Origin: Carya illinoinensis
Lineage: Eukaryota; Streptophyta; Magnoliopsida; Fagales; Juglandaceae
Direction of reading: 5' to 3'
Assembly: GCF_018687715.1 (NCBI RefSeq)
Contig: NC_056756.1
Span: 40,520,480 to 40,584,479 of the forward strand
DNA length: 64,000 nucleotides
Part shown: positions 36,255-47,796 of the stretch, piece by piece
Layout: each line of letters opens with the position of its first letter
Position numbering within the stretch: the first letter of the stretch is position 1
Notes under the pieces: generated by a model
The model's input: the letters and a program-made list of their open reading frames with translations, nothing else
Databases searched by the model: none
What the model was told of the DNA's origin: nothing
Translations under genes and position numbers: made by a program

Positions 36255-37453
36255 TGTCTCCCTAAATCAACTGTCAGACATTACAGAACTAATACTGACA
36301 CACTACCTTCGGCTTCACCAGTACTCAACCACCATTGGCGCTACTTTTTCTTTTTCTTAAAGGCCTCAATAATTTATATTAACATGTCACATTTTGACTA
36401 ATTATTTCTATCAACTTGGAAAGGATGGGGTTAACTGGCGAGAATCTTATGAGCAGCTAAAGGAAATATTTTATATTTTATTATAAGTCAGTGTATAGTC
36501 TGTAGAGTATATATAGTAAAGTATTTACCTAATATAATTTAATTTAAAAGATAAATTTAAAATTTGAATTTTTTAAATAAAATCTTACCGGATAAATTTT
36601 GTAGATGATGTGTTCTACACACCAACTTGACTTGAGAATAGCATATCTCTTACTGAAGAGTTGAACTAACATGTGGAATGATCACTTAAATTCAAAACAT
36701 ACTGATGAGAAAATAAGGGTAATAGATCATGATAACAATCGCTACAACTCATTGGGAATTTGTATAATTGTTAACACTAGATAAATTGTATTTCAGGTGC
36801 TGTAAATGAGATAAATGAGATAGAGGTTATCTCCTCGTTGTTATTCTTCCTTTATAAATTCAATACAATGATAGAGTTTTGCCATAGATTAACTATTTAT
36901 CACCACCCCACACGCTATATCTATGTAGATTTTATTTTATTTTATTTTTTTTATTAATGCCGAAATGCTATTTCTCCTTAGGCGTCCTGCCTATTTGGGA
37001 TTGACTTTGAAAACTTAAAAAGTACTTTTAATTGTTTAAAAGCTCTTTAAAAAGAAAAAAAATAATATATTTGATAAATTTATAAAAAATACTTTAATCA
37101 CTTAAAAAAGTTGAAAGTCTACTTTTAAAAAAAAATATCAAATTGAAATTTTTATCGAAAAGCTCGTATAGATAACTATATATTTTTAAAAAATTAATGT
37201 AGATAACTATAAAAGTACTTTAGATACATATTTATTAAACAGTAAATAGCTTTTGAAGTATAGAACTTATTATTTAAGTTATAAATTATAAATCCTAAAA
37301 TTATAAAGTATATTTCCCACCAATCTCAAACATGCACTTCTTCTCTCCCTTAACCTTTCGCTACCACTCTCGAAGTGTTGCAGGATGTTATAACTTCCTC
37401 CACCCCTAACAAAAATCCAACCACACACGAACAAGAACAAGAGCACAAAAATT
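36255..37453. other. intergenic, nothing recognised
   Basis: AT-rich sequence without a supported gene, repeat or element. Open frames are short and featureless. Confidence 0.5.
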
Positions 37454-37714
37454 TCAATCAACTAAAGACTTGTAGACTCTGAGCACGATTTCTTCAGGAA
37501 CTTGGGTTTCAGATTGATCTTTCGCTTCCTTCCCATCCTTTCTTTCCTCCGTTTTCTTTTCCTCTTTCTTTTCTTTCGCCGGATTCTCGAACTGTTTCTC
37601 TCTTCTTTCTTCTCCTCCTCTGGCTTTTTTTCCTCTATTTTCTTCTCCTCCAGTTTCTTTTCCTCCTAAACAAGCACCCGATATCAAAACCCAGAGAAAC
37701 AAACGTAAAAGCAA
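37454..37714 (-). pseudogene. fragment resembling a HIPP gene exon (heavy-metal-associated isoprenylated plant protein)
   Basis: The minus strand encodes a Lys/Glu-rich stretch (KEKKEEKKTEERKDGKEAKD) running into QVPEEIVLRVY. In HIPP metallochaperones a charged leader precedes PxEIVLKVxMHCxxC, the start of the metal-binding HMA domain. Here the similarity stops at RVY and the MHCxxC copper/zinc site is absent. A frame change within the charged region is likely. I read it as a truncated, non-functional fragment. The low complexity of the leader means the match rests mainly on about 11 residues. Confidence 0.4.
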
Positions 37715-38045
37715 CGAAAAACTAAACCAGAAATGGAAAATAGAAGTAAGATTAAAAAACGATTATATGGCTTCTTCAAGATCTCAGCCCATTAGTTTAC
37801 TGCTGCTTCTCTCTTGGCCTATAGGTTGGTGCGTTGGTGGAAGAAGCAAGGGGGAAATCAGAAAGAAGAGGAAGAAGGGACAACGCAGAACCGGTTCACT
37901 CAATTGCCACGTAGGGTGTGGGTTGTGGGGTTTGGCAGACAGGCTGATGATCAGGAGATTTTCTGAAGCTGCAAAATTGGGCAAATCATCATCAAACACT
38001 TCATCTAATATGGTAACAGATAAATCATAAGACCAACCTCTCCCT
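37715..38045. other. no gene recognised upstream of the copia gag
   Basis: Short overlapping open frames exist on both strands (for example 37767-38030 plus), but neither resembles a known family. The stretch may be leader sequence of the copia remnant that starts around 38050. Confidence 0.35.
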
Positions 38046-38266
38046 CTTGGCTTCCCAGCAATCATCTCTCACTCAATCACAATCATCCATCAAATCCTCC
38101 ACCTCCTCCCTATCTAATCTCAACCATGCTATCCATGCCAAATTGACCCACACCACTTATCTCTTATTGCACGCTCATTTGGTTCCATATTTTCTTTGAA
38201 GGCCGACAATTTTTTTGGCTATATTGATGGCACTCTACATTGCTCGCCTTAGTTTCAACCTATCAT

Positions 38267-40667
38267 TGATGTAAATTAGGAGGATGCTTCATAATTAGTA
38301 GAGATATTTTAATTAATAATGATCTTTTTCTAATTATTATTTTCTAGTTTTATTTTATCTGCAACTGTTATTTCCTAATTAGATTAGTATTCTATTTTGT
38401 TAGCTATTTAAGAATCAATGATGTATAATTAAAGCGAATTTTCGGAATGATTAATGAAATTGCATATTTGATCCTGAGAAGCACCAACTTCCTGGTTCAA
38501 CCTTACGTCAGCATGAAGCTTGGTAAAACTCCCCGGAGGAAATCGCTCCGATCTTAAATGAATAAGAGCCATATCACCCATATTGAATTGCCTATCTTTG
38601 CGCCTTACTACCATTAGCACCATAGCTTCATCATGTATGACTTGAGAAAATTGACGCATGTTCAAAATTGGGACAGCTTCATTTTTGTCACAAATTCTGA
38701 GATCTGCAAAGGATCCAAAACAAATTTCTTACCTTTAAAATTAAATGAGTAAGTGTTAGTATACCCATCATAGGAAACCCTTAGATCATAGAGCCATGGA
38801 CGCCACAATAACATGTGACAAACGGTCATAGGGATCACGTCGCACTAGGTCTCATCCACATATTTTTTTTCCCAATGAAAATTTAACCAAACATCGTTGC
38901 TTCACTAAGACTGAGTTGTCTTCATGCACCCAATTGATCCGATAAGGAGTATGATGCTTCTCAATCTTCAGCCCCAAACATTCTACGGCAGTTTCAGAAA
39001 TCACATTCATGCCGCAACTAGGTAAATCCAATGCACCCAAGTGTTCTTCTTCATCGTGACTACCCCCATCGGTCTCCTCTTCCTCTGTTTCTTCAACAAC
39101 GTCCATTACCAATAATTCTTTTTCACATATGAAGGGCTAACTTTTTATCTCTTGTAGGACACACAACAACATAGTGTCCAAAACATTTACATTTATAACA
39201 TTGTGGCCCTTCACTGGTAGCTTTTACTTTTCCTTTCTGGTCTCCAATCACCATGCCCATAGGTTGATCTTTTAGCAATGGTGGCTGTTGGAATGAAGGC
39301 ATTGTGACACGTTCTGGTCTTGGATATGTTGATATCGTTTTCCTCCTAACCGAGGCCCCCATTTGTTTCTCAATATGTAGTGCCAATTGATATGCGTATT
39401 ATACATTGATTAAACGTGTAGTCAACATCTCCTTGCGTAGATCATTATGTAATCCGATGCGGTATCAAGCTAAAGTTTGATGTTCGGTCTTCACAATCTT
39501 GCTACGGACAGTCAACTCATGGAAGCGGTCCGTAAATTGTTCAATACTCAATGACCTTTGCCTAGTTGTAACATCTCTTTGAACATCATTTGCTCATAAT
39601 TAATGGGCAAATATTTTTCCTTCAGTCGCTTTTTCATCTACTCCTAGTTAGAAATTGCTAGGGGTCGGGTACAACGTATTTGTTTTTCCACACTTCCCCA
39701 CCATGCTCGTGCATGCCCCTTCAATTTCATCTGAACATAAAGAACCTTTCGATCCTCTAATACAACAAACCAATTGAAATAATCCTCAATAGCCATTAAA
39801 TAGTCTTCAACATCATTGGGCTCTAATTTTCCATAAAAATCTAGCACATCAACCTTCATCCTCTTAATTAGTTCATCAAGAGGTTGATAATCTGTGCCAT
39901 GTCCACCACGACGTCGGTAAAAATTTTGTCTATGACGTCGGATTCAAGGCTGACAATCCTCAAACTCTTAGTTTTCTTCATCTTCCCACTATTCATCATC
40001 ATCTCTATCACTTTCGTCCAATACCTCCCCACGAATTGGGCCATGCCCTCTTCGATTGAAAGGTCTAAACTTCTCTTGAGCTTGATGCTTATCCATGGCA
40101 TCTAATCAATGAGTGAGTTGCTCTAAAACTATGACGATTTGATTGATTTGTTGCTATAAATTGGGCTATTCTGTGTTTTGGTTGTTCAAATTTTGGTTAT
40201 TTGGATTTTGGTTATTTGTCATGGCGTTCGAAGTACCACGATGGGTTATAGACATGGGGTGCTAAGCTCCTTAAGGAAGAAACCTTCCTCTGATGCCAAA
40301 ATTGGTGCCAACTTCCTAGTTCAACCTCGCGTCAATGCCAAGAAGAGAAAAGTACAGAATCTTTCTTTATAAAGTTGGAATCTCTTCAAGAAAATAAATT
40401 AATAGGTTTTTTATGTCTCACCAAGCTAGTCCCTTCTCAGGATCAAACATGTAATTTCATTAATCATTTCAAAAAGTCCCTTTAATTGTACATCATTAAT
40501 TCTTAAATAGCCAACAAAATAGAATACTAATCTAACTAGAAAATAGCAATTGTAGATAGAATAAAACTAGAAAATACTAATCTAACTAAGAAATAACAAT
40601 TAGAAAAAAAATAATTATTAATTAAAATATCTCCATTAATTATGGAGCATCCTCCTAATTTGTATCA
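38267..40667 (-). mobile_element. rearranged Ty3/gypsy element with inverted LTR arms
   Basis: The element is mostly on the minus strand. Its 5' LTR starts TGATACAAATTAGGAGG at 40667 and runs to about 40310, with a PBS-like TTTTGGCATCAGAGG next to it. Gag, knuckle, protease and the integrase tail follow. The left end is not a direct repeat of the right LTR: it begins TGATGTAAATTAGGAGG on the plus strand (38267-38483), so the arms are inverted. A short minus-orientation LTR tail (38484-38513) sits beside it. The flanks ATCAT and ATCAC agree at four of five bases, compatible with a 5-bp duplication. Confidence 0.75.
38513..40105 (-). pseudogene. gypsy gag-protease and integrase-tail pseudogene
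   Basis: Gag (about 39860-39640) contains VDVLDFYGKLEPNDVEDYL and KLKGHARAWWGSV. A CCHC knuckle (CYKCKCFGHYVVVC) lies near 39195. The protease-like region (39112-38700) has GMNVISETAVECLGLKIEKH and NSVLVKQRCLVKFSLG, then PWLYDLRVSYDG. The next recognisable part is the integrase C-terminus (QFNMGDMALIHLRSERFPPG, about 38590), so RT, RNase H and most of integrase are deleted. Stops and shifts are present throughout. Confidence 0.8.
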
Positions 40668-41854
40668 ATCACCTCTACCATTAACAATTTTGACAACCTC
40701 ATGACCAATCTTGTCTATACCACTTGGTTTCAATAGGACAAACTGATATCAAATGGCATGTCCTCTACATTGATTAAAGAAGTTCTTGGTCACGTTTTTG
40801 GTCTCCAGGCCTCTCGTGAGTTCGGCCCACTTTGGAAAGAATTCTCTTCTCAGTCAAAAGCCCGTGAGGTCACTTCCGCCTTCATCTTGCAACTCTGAAG
40901 AAAGGCTTCCTATCTATTGCCGACTACTTCCACAAAGCTTAAACATAGGCACATACATTAGCTGTCATTGATGAACCTCTCAAAGATTGAAAGCTTCTTT
41001 CCTACATCTCGGCTCTAATGATAACTCTTTAGCCACCTTTATCACAACTCAAATAGATCCCATATGTGTTGATGAACTCCATGGTCATCTTCTTACTCAT
41101 AGTCAACACCTTGAACACACTTTTTCTATCGATCTATATCAAACCAGTGTCGATGTGGGTCAGCATAACAATCATACCAACAAAAACCAATGATTCTACA
41201 TCTCAATTTCCACCTTTAAATCGTCCCACCTATCAGGTTTGCCTCAATCTTGGACATACTACAACAAATTGGTATCATCGATGTGACCATGGCTTCCAGT
41301 GTGAGAATCAACCTCCATCTGCCCACTACACTTCTTAATCTCAAGCACCTGATCTCAATTGGTACCCTAACATTCGTTCCACCAATCACCTAACAAATGA
41401 CTTAGCCAAACTCAATGTGCAAGCTGAAAAATGCCATGGTCCAAATCAAGTACAAGTTGGAAATGGTTAAGGTTTGGACATTATTTACTTTGGTTCAACT
41501 CATCTTCCCGAACCTTTTCTGTACAATATTACATGTGCCTCATTAAAAAAATATATATATATTTCAATTAATCAGTTTACTGACTAAAATCACACATGAT
41601 TCATTGAATTTCATCCATCTTTTCTTATTGTCAAGAACTTTCACACAAGGAATCTACTATTGTAAGGCCCAATAAAAGGTGCTCTCTACCTTTGGCCTTT
41701 ATCCTCAACCTTTTCTAGTATTGCTTGTGTTGGTGAATGTGTTTCTTTCTCATAATGGCATCATCGTCGATTCGTCTAAGCCATCCTGCATTCAACACCG
41801 TTCGTCGAGTGTTGTCCTCTTTCAAACTTCCAATGTTCGGCAATAAAGTCCCTT

Positions 41855-42375
41855 CTCACACAGGGTAATCATTTTCATAACTCTTATTTAATGAATGAAC
41901 TCATGTCATTAAGTGCATTTGATGAGATTGACGTACATAAGACTTAAATCTCATGTCAGTTTTTAATTTCACACGACTAGTGATAAAATTATGTTTTTTT
42001 TCTTATAAGACTATAGTGTGTTGATCAAGGCAATCCTTAATTATAGAAGTGAAGACTTCCCATCAACATCATGTGTTTTCATATTCTGAGCATGATCAAC
42101 ATGCATATTGAGAAAAACTTGAAGATTTTCTCAATTTCTCTAAAGCCAATTAACTTGATGAACATGCATGATCGACATCCTTTATGCATGATTATGCATA
42201 TTGAGAAATGAAACCCAATCTTCACTACTCCCTTTGGCTGCCAATCTGTCCCTTATCTTCTCTATGCATGTCTGATTCAGAAATTGAAAGTGCCGGGAAA
42301 GTGTGTTCTCCTCTGGTTGTGCCCCAAACTCTTACATTTGTAATCCGGGTGCCATTTCTCCTCACACAGGGTAAT
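41855..42375. other. segment bounded by a 15-bp direct repeat
   Basis: CTCACACAGGGTAAT occurs at 41855-41869 and 42361-42375. The adjoining word AATAAAGTCCCTTCTCA is before the left copy and after the right copy, so the two sites look like different phases of one short tandem unit. The segment between holds only short open frames of no recognisable kind and three ATGCAT/GCATGAT-rich patches around 42100-42200. Confidence 0.55.
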
Positions 42376-42379
42376 AAAG

Positions 42380-43090
42380 TCCCTTCTCAACCCCTTTTTT
42401 CCTTCATTAAAAAGAGTTATGAAGATGATTGTGTCTATCATTACTCATAAAATTTGAAGAATAGAGATTGTGAAGGGAAATGCTACACATCATCCCACAC
42501 CACACACTTATTCCAAAAGCCTAAGCTGAAAGGGAAGAGGTGGATTTTATTATTTATTATTTATTTTATATTTTAACACTCTCTCTCACGTGTAGGCCAG
42601 ACTCTCTCTTAATAAGTAGCCTAACACATGAAATATTTAATTAAGAGAAATTATATTTGCAGTCCCCACTTGGCGACTGCATATGCAAGCCCTTTATTAA
42701 AGGAGAAAAAACATCATTTTAGAAGGGAGATTTTTGTAATTTTAAAATTTTTTAAAGATAAAATTACCTAAGTCTGCATTACAGTCCCCAAATGGGGATT
42801 GTACGTAACATTGCTCATTAATTAAATAGGATAGAGTGTAGAGTTAGGGTTCAAATTCAGGACCTCCGCGCATGCTCTGATATAATGTGAAATCACCACT
42901 TATCCCAAAAGTTTAAGATGATGGGTAATCATTGGTTGTGTGTGTGATAACCCAATGTTCAACAACTACCATGAACATAACTAATATGTTATTGTAACTT
43001 GATTGCTACCGGCAATTAAAAAGGAAAATCCTACTTATATTATGCAATCCATTAATTATCATATTAACCCTTGTACAAGCAAAAGGCTAG
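42380..43090. other. 3' flank of gene C
   Basis: No gene was recognised, apart from one MITE (42645-42816) listed separately. The segment ends just beyond the stop codon of gene C. Confidence 0.5.
42645..42816. mobile_element. MITE of the 170-bp family, copy 1 (172 bp)
   Basis: Ends are GAGAAATTATATTTGCAGTC and, inverted, GAGCAATGTTACGTACAATC. The flanks TTTAATTAA and ATTAATTAA agree at eight of nine bases. The subterminal words CAGTCCCCACTTGG and CCAAATGGGGA are inverted. No ORF. Confidence 0.75.
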
Positions 43091-43093
43091 GAA

Positions 43094-45499
43094 TCAATCA
43101 CACAGCTTGATAAGAACCTTCACACAATCAGGTTGTTTCAGTTGCTCAAATGCTTTATCTATGTCTTCCAATCTAACTTCGTGAGTCAAAAGTTCATCAA
43201 GTTGGATTTCCTGTGGAAGAGAATATAACAATATTTCAAAAGTTATGAGAACTCAACATGATTGATAAATGTTGGTTAATTATGGTAATTTTACACTATA
43301 TGGAACATGGTGATGTCCCTACAAAACAAAACAACATGACATGACTTGAATAAGAAGTTCAAATAAGATCATGCATCCTGCTTGCTATCTTAGATGCTAA
43401 AGCAAACATGTATGAGACATAGTAAAACAGTGCTTCCAGCCAAGTGGCAATAACAATTGGTCGATTTATGAGACGACATGTTTTAAACTGAATGGAGACT
43501 ATCAATTTCAGTTGAAATTGAGAGGATCATACAAAATTAGATGCTTCGAGTCAAGTAGCAATGGAAATTTGGGTTAATGGGTGGCAGTTTTTATTGTGTC
43601 TAGCTTAAAGTTGCAACTAAGATGCATGCTGCTATATCGGATGCTAAGATCAGACATATAAGACATAGAAAACAATGTACGTTTGCAAGTGTAGATGGTA
43701 CTTTTATTCATAATAATTCACCTTATTTTTGCATTTGTCGATTATAATAGGAAGGTCAGTTTTGGCTCTGAGCCCACCAAAAATGGAACCCTTCAAATTC
43801 CCACCAAACACTAGGGAAAGGAAATTGATCTCCACAGTTGCATGATTTCCTTCTCCAATTACTATTGTTTGACCTTTTCCCTTATCACCACCAACAAAAG
43901 ATTACAGATTATTAATAAATAACTTATAATTAACTTATATTTGAATTGATAAAAGTACCATTTTTGTTGCTTGGAGAGCTTCATTGACCAAGGGTGCAAC
44001 CCCTGTGCATTCAAAGCAATAATCCACACCCATTCCACCTGTTAATTCTTTAACTAGCTTGGAAATAGATTTATGGACATCTCTTTCAGGATTTATAAAG
44101 TCAGTCATTCCAAAAGCTTCTCCTTTTGTTCTTTTTGTCTCATTTTTGTCAATGCCAATTATCTTTGCTGCCCCTTGCATTCTGGCCCCTTCTATTGCCT
44201 GCAATTTCCATAACAGGAAAAACAAATGGTCTCACTTTTAAAAGTTTCTTGATTTATCTCGAATCACAAACGGTAGAAACTAATATAAAAATGGGTCCTA
44301 GAGTTATAAAGTAAAATAAAAACTGCCCTCTTTTTGTTGTCAAGTAGGGACATGCTGCAAATTCAATAGGAACACAAGTATCAGCAATAAAAGCTAAAGG
44401 CATATTCATACCCCTAATCCAACAGCACCAAGACCAAGAACAGCAACACTTGATCCTTTTTCAACCCCAACTTCCTTCCAAGCAGCCCCAAATCCAGTTG
44501 AAAATCCACATGAGAGAAAACTAGCATGATGTAGATTTACGCTTGGATCAAGCTTGAGGATGTAATTAGCATCAACAACCAAGTACTCAGACCATGTAGA
44601 GCAAGAAAAGGAGTGATACAGCATCTGGCCTCTTGCAGTCATTCTTGAAGTGCCATCAGGCATAAGTCCACTGAAGGGTACTGGGTATTTAAGGCACAAG
44701 TTGGTCTTTCCTGACAAACAATTCTCACAGTCTTGGCACTCCCCAAGGAAGGTTGGAATGACAAGATCTCCTTCTTTAAGATCTGTTACTTCCTCACCCA
44801 CACTCTCTATTACACTGCAATCACATAGTTTACTTCACAATATTATGTAAGGCATCCAACCTCAATATTATTGCAAACTTTGCTCGCTCATAATTACGAA
44901 AATGTGACCGACTCCCGAAGCAAAAACATCTAACTTCAAACAGTGCAGAGAATTTCAAGGAATTAAAGAGAGTTGAAAAGAGAAGTTTACCCAACACCTT
45001 CATGTCCTAAAACTCGAGGGAAAGCAGGCTGTAGAACAACAAGGAATGATATCAAATCGTCTATCCCAAAGGAAAAAAGTACATATTACAAACAGGACAA
45101 CCAAACACAGCAAGGAAGAAAGAATACTAACGATTGGGAAGCCATTTGTTAATAAGATGTCGGTGTGGCACACACTAGCATACAGGGTTTTGATGCGTGC
45201 TTCACATGATTTTGGTGGCTCCACTTGTATCTCTTCCACCTTCACCGGCTCCCCCATCCCCCAACACACCACCGCTGCCATGCACCACCAATTGACATGA
45301 ATTATATATATATGTATGAGAGAGAGAGACAGAGAGAGTACTGACTTGAAATGGCGAAAAGATCAAAGAAACTGAGTGATTGAACTATATATATGCAGTA
45401 TATCATCTGCTACTCCACAAGTAAAAGATAAATATTATAGGGCTAATTATATGTATATATACCTTTGCATGTTATGACCAGAGAATCGCTCTTGGACAT
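43094..45499 (-). CDS. alcohol dehydrogenase-like protein, gene C (zinc-dependent MDR family)
   Basis: Third intact member of the cluster, more diverged from A and B than they are from each other. Minus-strand exons by eye: 45499-45463, 45274-45132, 45028-44991, 44814-44412, 44198-43959, 43880-43722, 43210-43094. The total is 1137 nt, 378 aa. All introns are GT-AG at the same six positions, with shorter introns than A or B and no internal stop. Catalytic zinc ligands are in SVCHTD, GHE and LSCGFSTG; the structural lobe is CQDCENC...C; GLGAVG and GID mark NAD binding. It has one codon less in exon 1 and in exon 4, and ends KLCD. It is probably a cytosolic NAD-dependent dehydrogenase of unknown substrate. 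Confidence 0.9.
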
Positions 45500-45587
45500 T
45501 GCCTAGCTAGTTAACAAACCAAACTTATCGATGGAATTTGGAAGGTTAATTGTTTCTTTGCTTCTGTAAATATTCCACTTAAAAACG

Positions 45588-45594
45588 CATATAG
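45588..45594 (-). promoter_or_regulatory. possible TATA box of gene C
   Basis: The minus strand reads CTATATG about 90 bp upstream of the ATG. It is weaker and farther than in A and B, and the promoter block shared by A, B and D is not recognisable here. Confidence 0.3.
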
Positions 45595-45599
45595 TAAGT

Positions 45600-46257
45600 G
45601 AAGTACGATCATTTTACAGACATTATCCAGTAAGAAAAGGATAATGGCCGCAAGTTGGGCAAGCAATTATGCCCGCAAGTTGGACAAGGATTGATGTGAA
45701 TGCATCTTTATTTTCTGTCTTTTTCTTTTCGATGAATGATTTTTGTATTTTCTTGAACTTTTTAATAAGAACAATGTTACATACAGTCGTAGAATTATAA
45801 ATGTCGCGTAATTATTTTGAAAAAGAGTAGAATCTGTAATTAAAAAGTTAATTTTTTTTATGTAGATTTCATATTAATTCATTTTTTTTAAAATGACTAT
45901 ATATCACTTACATAATCACGACTGTAAATATCATTTCTCTTTTAATAAATACTTTGAAAGAGCCTTTGGACAACCGAGGATGTGTCGCCGTCTTGTTTTC
46001 GTCTTCTTCCTGCTTATTATTCAGTTTATTTTGGGCCTAGTTTTGTGTCTTGAAGGCGCCTCATAAATTCACACGTCAGAACAACCCCACCATTCCTCAC
46101 TGGATCTGGACGTCTCGATCTCTCATTGATTCTTTTGTGGGCCCTTCCTTATTGAACAACATATTGATATTGCTACGGGCTTTGCTCTTCGCAATGAGCA
46201 TTTGACTTTTTTTTTTTTCCAATTATTTGAAGCAAATAAATGTAGTAACATCGAATA
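45600..46257. other. intergenic upstream of gene C
   Basis: No gene. The stretch contains one MITE (45769-45939) and otherwise plain AT-rich sequence. Confidence 0.5.
45769..45939. mobile_element. MITE of the 170-bp family, copy 2 (171 bp)
   Basis: Ends are GAACAATGTTACATACAGTC and, inverted, GAGAAATGATATTTACAGTC. The flanking 9-bp words TTTTAATAA at 45760-45768 and 45940-45948 are identical. The size, end sequence and duplication length match the copies at 42645 and 48104. No ORF. Confidence 0.85.
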
Positions 46258-46267
46258 TTACGAATTA

Positions 46268-47544
46268 AATTTTTTTTTTTTTTTATGAAAATATGCTTCA
46301 TTACATTCATTCATAAACAAAGTTACAATTTTAACTTATTAATACAGGAGAATCAGACTATAAGTCAACTAACGCAACTACTCAGGAACTTCCCCGCCAA
46401 CAAATTTCTTTGTGATGAATATTGTCTAAACTTCTACACCTTCTCTCCTGACAGCGGTCAAAAGAGGAAGCGCTATATCAAACCAGAGCTAAAACAACAT
46501 TTCTTCCGAGAAAGAGAGGTATACTCACGCTCCATCCTCTCAAGGAGGAGGAGTACAATCATACTCTCTCCTCCCAAGGAGGAAGAATACTAACACCTAC
46601 CTTCCTCCAAAAGAGGAATAGGATAAACACCCACATTTCTCCAAAAGAGGAGTGAGACACTAGCCTATTTTTATTATTTTTAAAAACTAAAACAGACTAA
46701 CTACAAAACAAAAAATAAAGGGCTGTAAAACAAATGGGCCCAGCCTAAGCTAAAGGCCCAGCCTGTAGGTACATGAGGGCCCAACCCGTTAGGGTTTCAT
46801 CTCATCACACTGCCGCCGCGGCCCGTCCTCATCCCTACAAGCCTCTGCATCTTTCCCCCTCCCGACTCCTGCCCAGCCCTGCAATGCTCTCATGAAAACA
46901 GGTTTTGAGGACATCCCACGCCGCATCCTCCACGCCGCACTCTAAGAACTTTCTGCTCAGGCGCGCCCTGGCGATACCTCCCCCACGTTCCAGCAGCACC
47001 AACAACCACCCCAGCGCCCTCTGCACTCCATAGCCAACCCACGTCGTCCCTGTTACACCCGAAAACAAAGCAACTACTAAAAACGTCTGCAAGAGCCACC
47101 GCCCCGCCCCTCACCCCAAAGGACCCGAGGCCAAACCTCTGACCACCGAATCCTCTCTGCCAGGTCAACCCACGCTTCCGCATCGCTCAACGACAGCACG
47201 TCGCCATATACGACCGAAGAGAGGGGTTTTGGGATAAGCTAAGGCAAGGCCTTGGCGTAAGAGTCATGGCGACACAGCTTCCCTCTTCAGACTTTAACCG
47301 AGAGCTTATCCAAAAATCAAAAGCAAGAGTTTAAAACAAAACTAAAACAAACCTAAAAAAACAGCCACTAAAACGAAAATGAAAGAGGAGGGAGGAAAGG
47401 AAGGGAAGATGGAGCCGAAGCCTCCCCACCCCCCCCCCCCCCCCCCCCGGCGGAAGGTGGATCTGCTTTGGTTGGGTTTCTAGAGAGAAGTCGGAGGTTC
47501 TCTCTCTAGGTTAAACTCCAATACTACCCCCATCTCTCCAAAAG
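46268..47544 (-). mobile_element. GC-rich poly(A)-tailed non-LTR retroposon of unknown family
   Basis: Read on the minus strand, the block starts with a pyrimidine-rich leader (CTAGAGAGAGAACCTCC), passes a run of more than 20 G, then a GC-rich centre, and ends in poly(A) (T-run 46270-46284). TTACGAATTA flanks it at 46258-46267 and 47545-47554, a 10-bp target-site duplication. Near the 3' end are tandem-like CTCCTCTTTTGGAG words. Minus open frames of 85-97 codons span the centre but resemble nothing I know, so it is probably non-autonomous and moved by a LINE. Confidence 0.75.
47428..47450. repeat. poly(C) tract
   Basis: An almost unbroken run of C on the plus strand inside the retroposon. 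Its length is likely to be unstable and prone to sequencing error. Confidence 0.9.
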
Positions 47545-47554
47545 TTACGAATTA

Positions 47555-47796
47555 TTGAATGCATCTTACCAACACAAGTGCCACAGTCCAAAATTACAAA
47601 AAGTTTTTATAAATTTACGTAACTTTATAATATATATTATAATAAAAATAATTTTATAATTTAATATCTTATATTAAATTTTATCAATTTATAAATTAAG
47701 GTGAGAGATGCTACAATTATATCAATTTACGGTATGACTAATGGACGTGGATTTGCACAGATGTACTTTTCTACATCCCTACAAAACCTAGAAAAA
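47555..47796. other. spacer
   Basis: AT-rich sequence between the retroposon and the truncated end of ADH fragment D. Nothing recognised. Confidence 0.4.

Larger units (their letters stand above)
38050..41875 (+). mobile_element. copia gag-protease remnant interrupted by a gypsy element
   Basis: The left part (38050-38266) gives a copia gag N-terminus (LSNLNHAIHAKLTHTTYLLL and, in another frame, GYIDGTLHC). The gag continues at 40668 with NLMTNLVYTTWFQ, then KEVLGHVFGLQASRE and DELHGHLLTHSQHLEHTF. The gypsy block at 38267-40667 therefore split one gag gene. Further right are a knuckle-like VCLNLGHTTTN, then LNWYPNIRSTNHLTNDLAKL where the protease D-T-G should be, EFHPSF, and a pre-integrase start HHRRF...HPAFNTVRRVLSS (about 41760-41830). 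No LTRs, RT or RNase H remain. Confidence 0.8.

Noticed and set aside
44059..44314. Plus-strand open frames across gene C exon 5
   Set aside because: They are antisense shadows of a conserved exon.
46835..47183. GC-rich minus open frames of 85-97 codons in the retroposon
   Set aside because: They overlap in two frames and resemble no known protein; their length is expected in GC-rich DNA. Kept only as part of the retroposon description.
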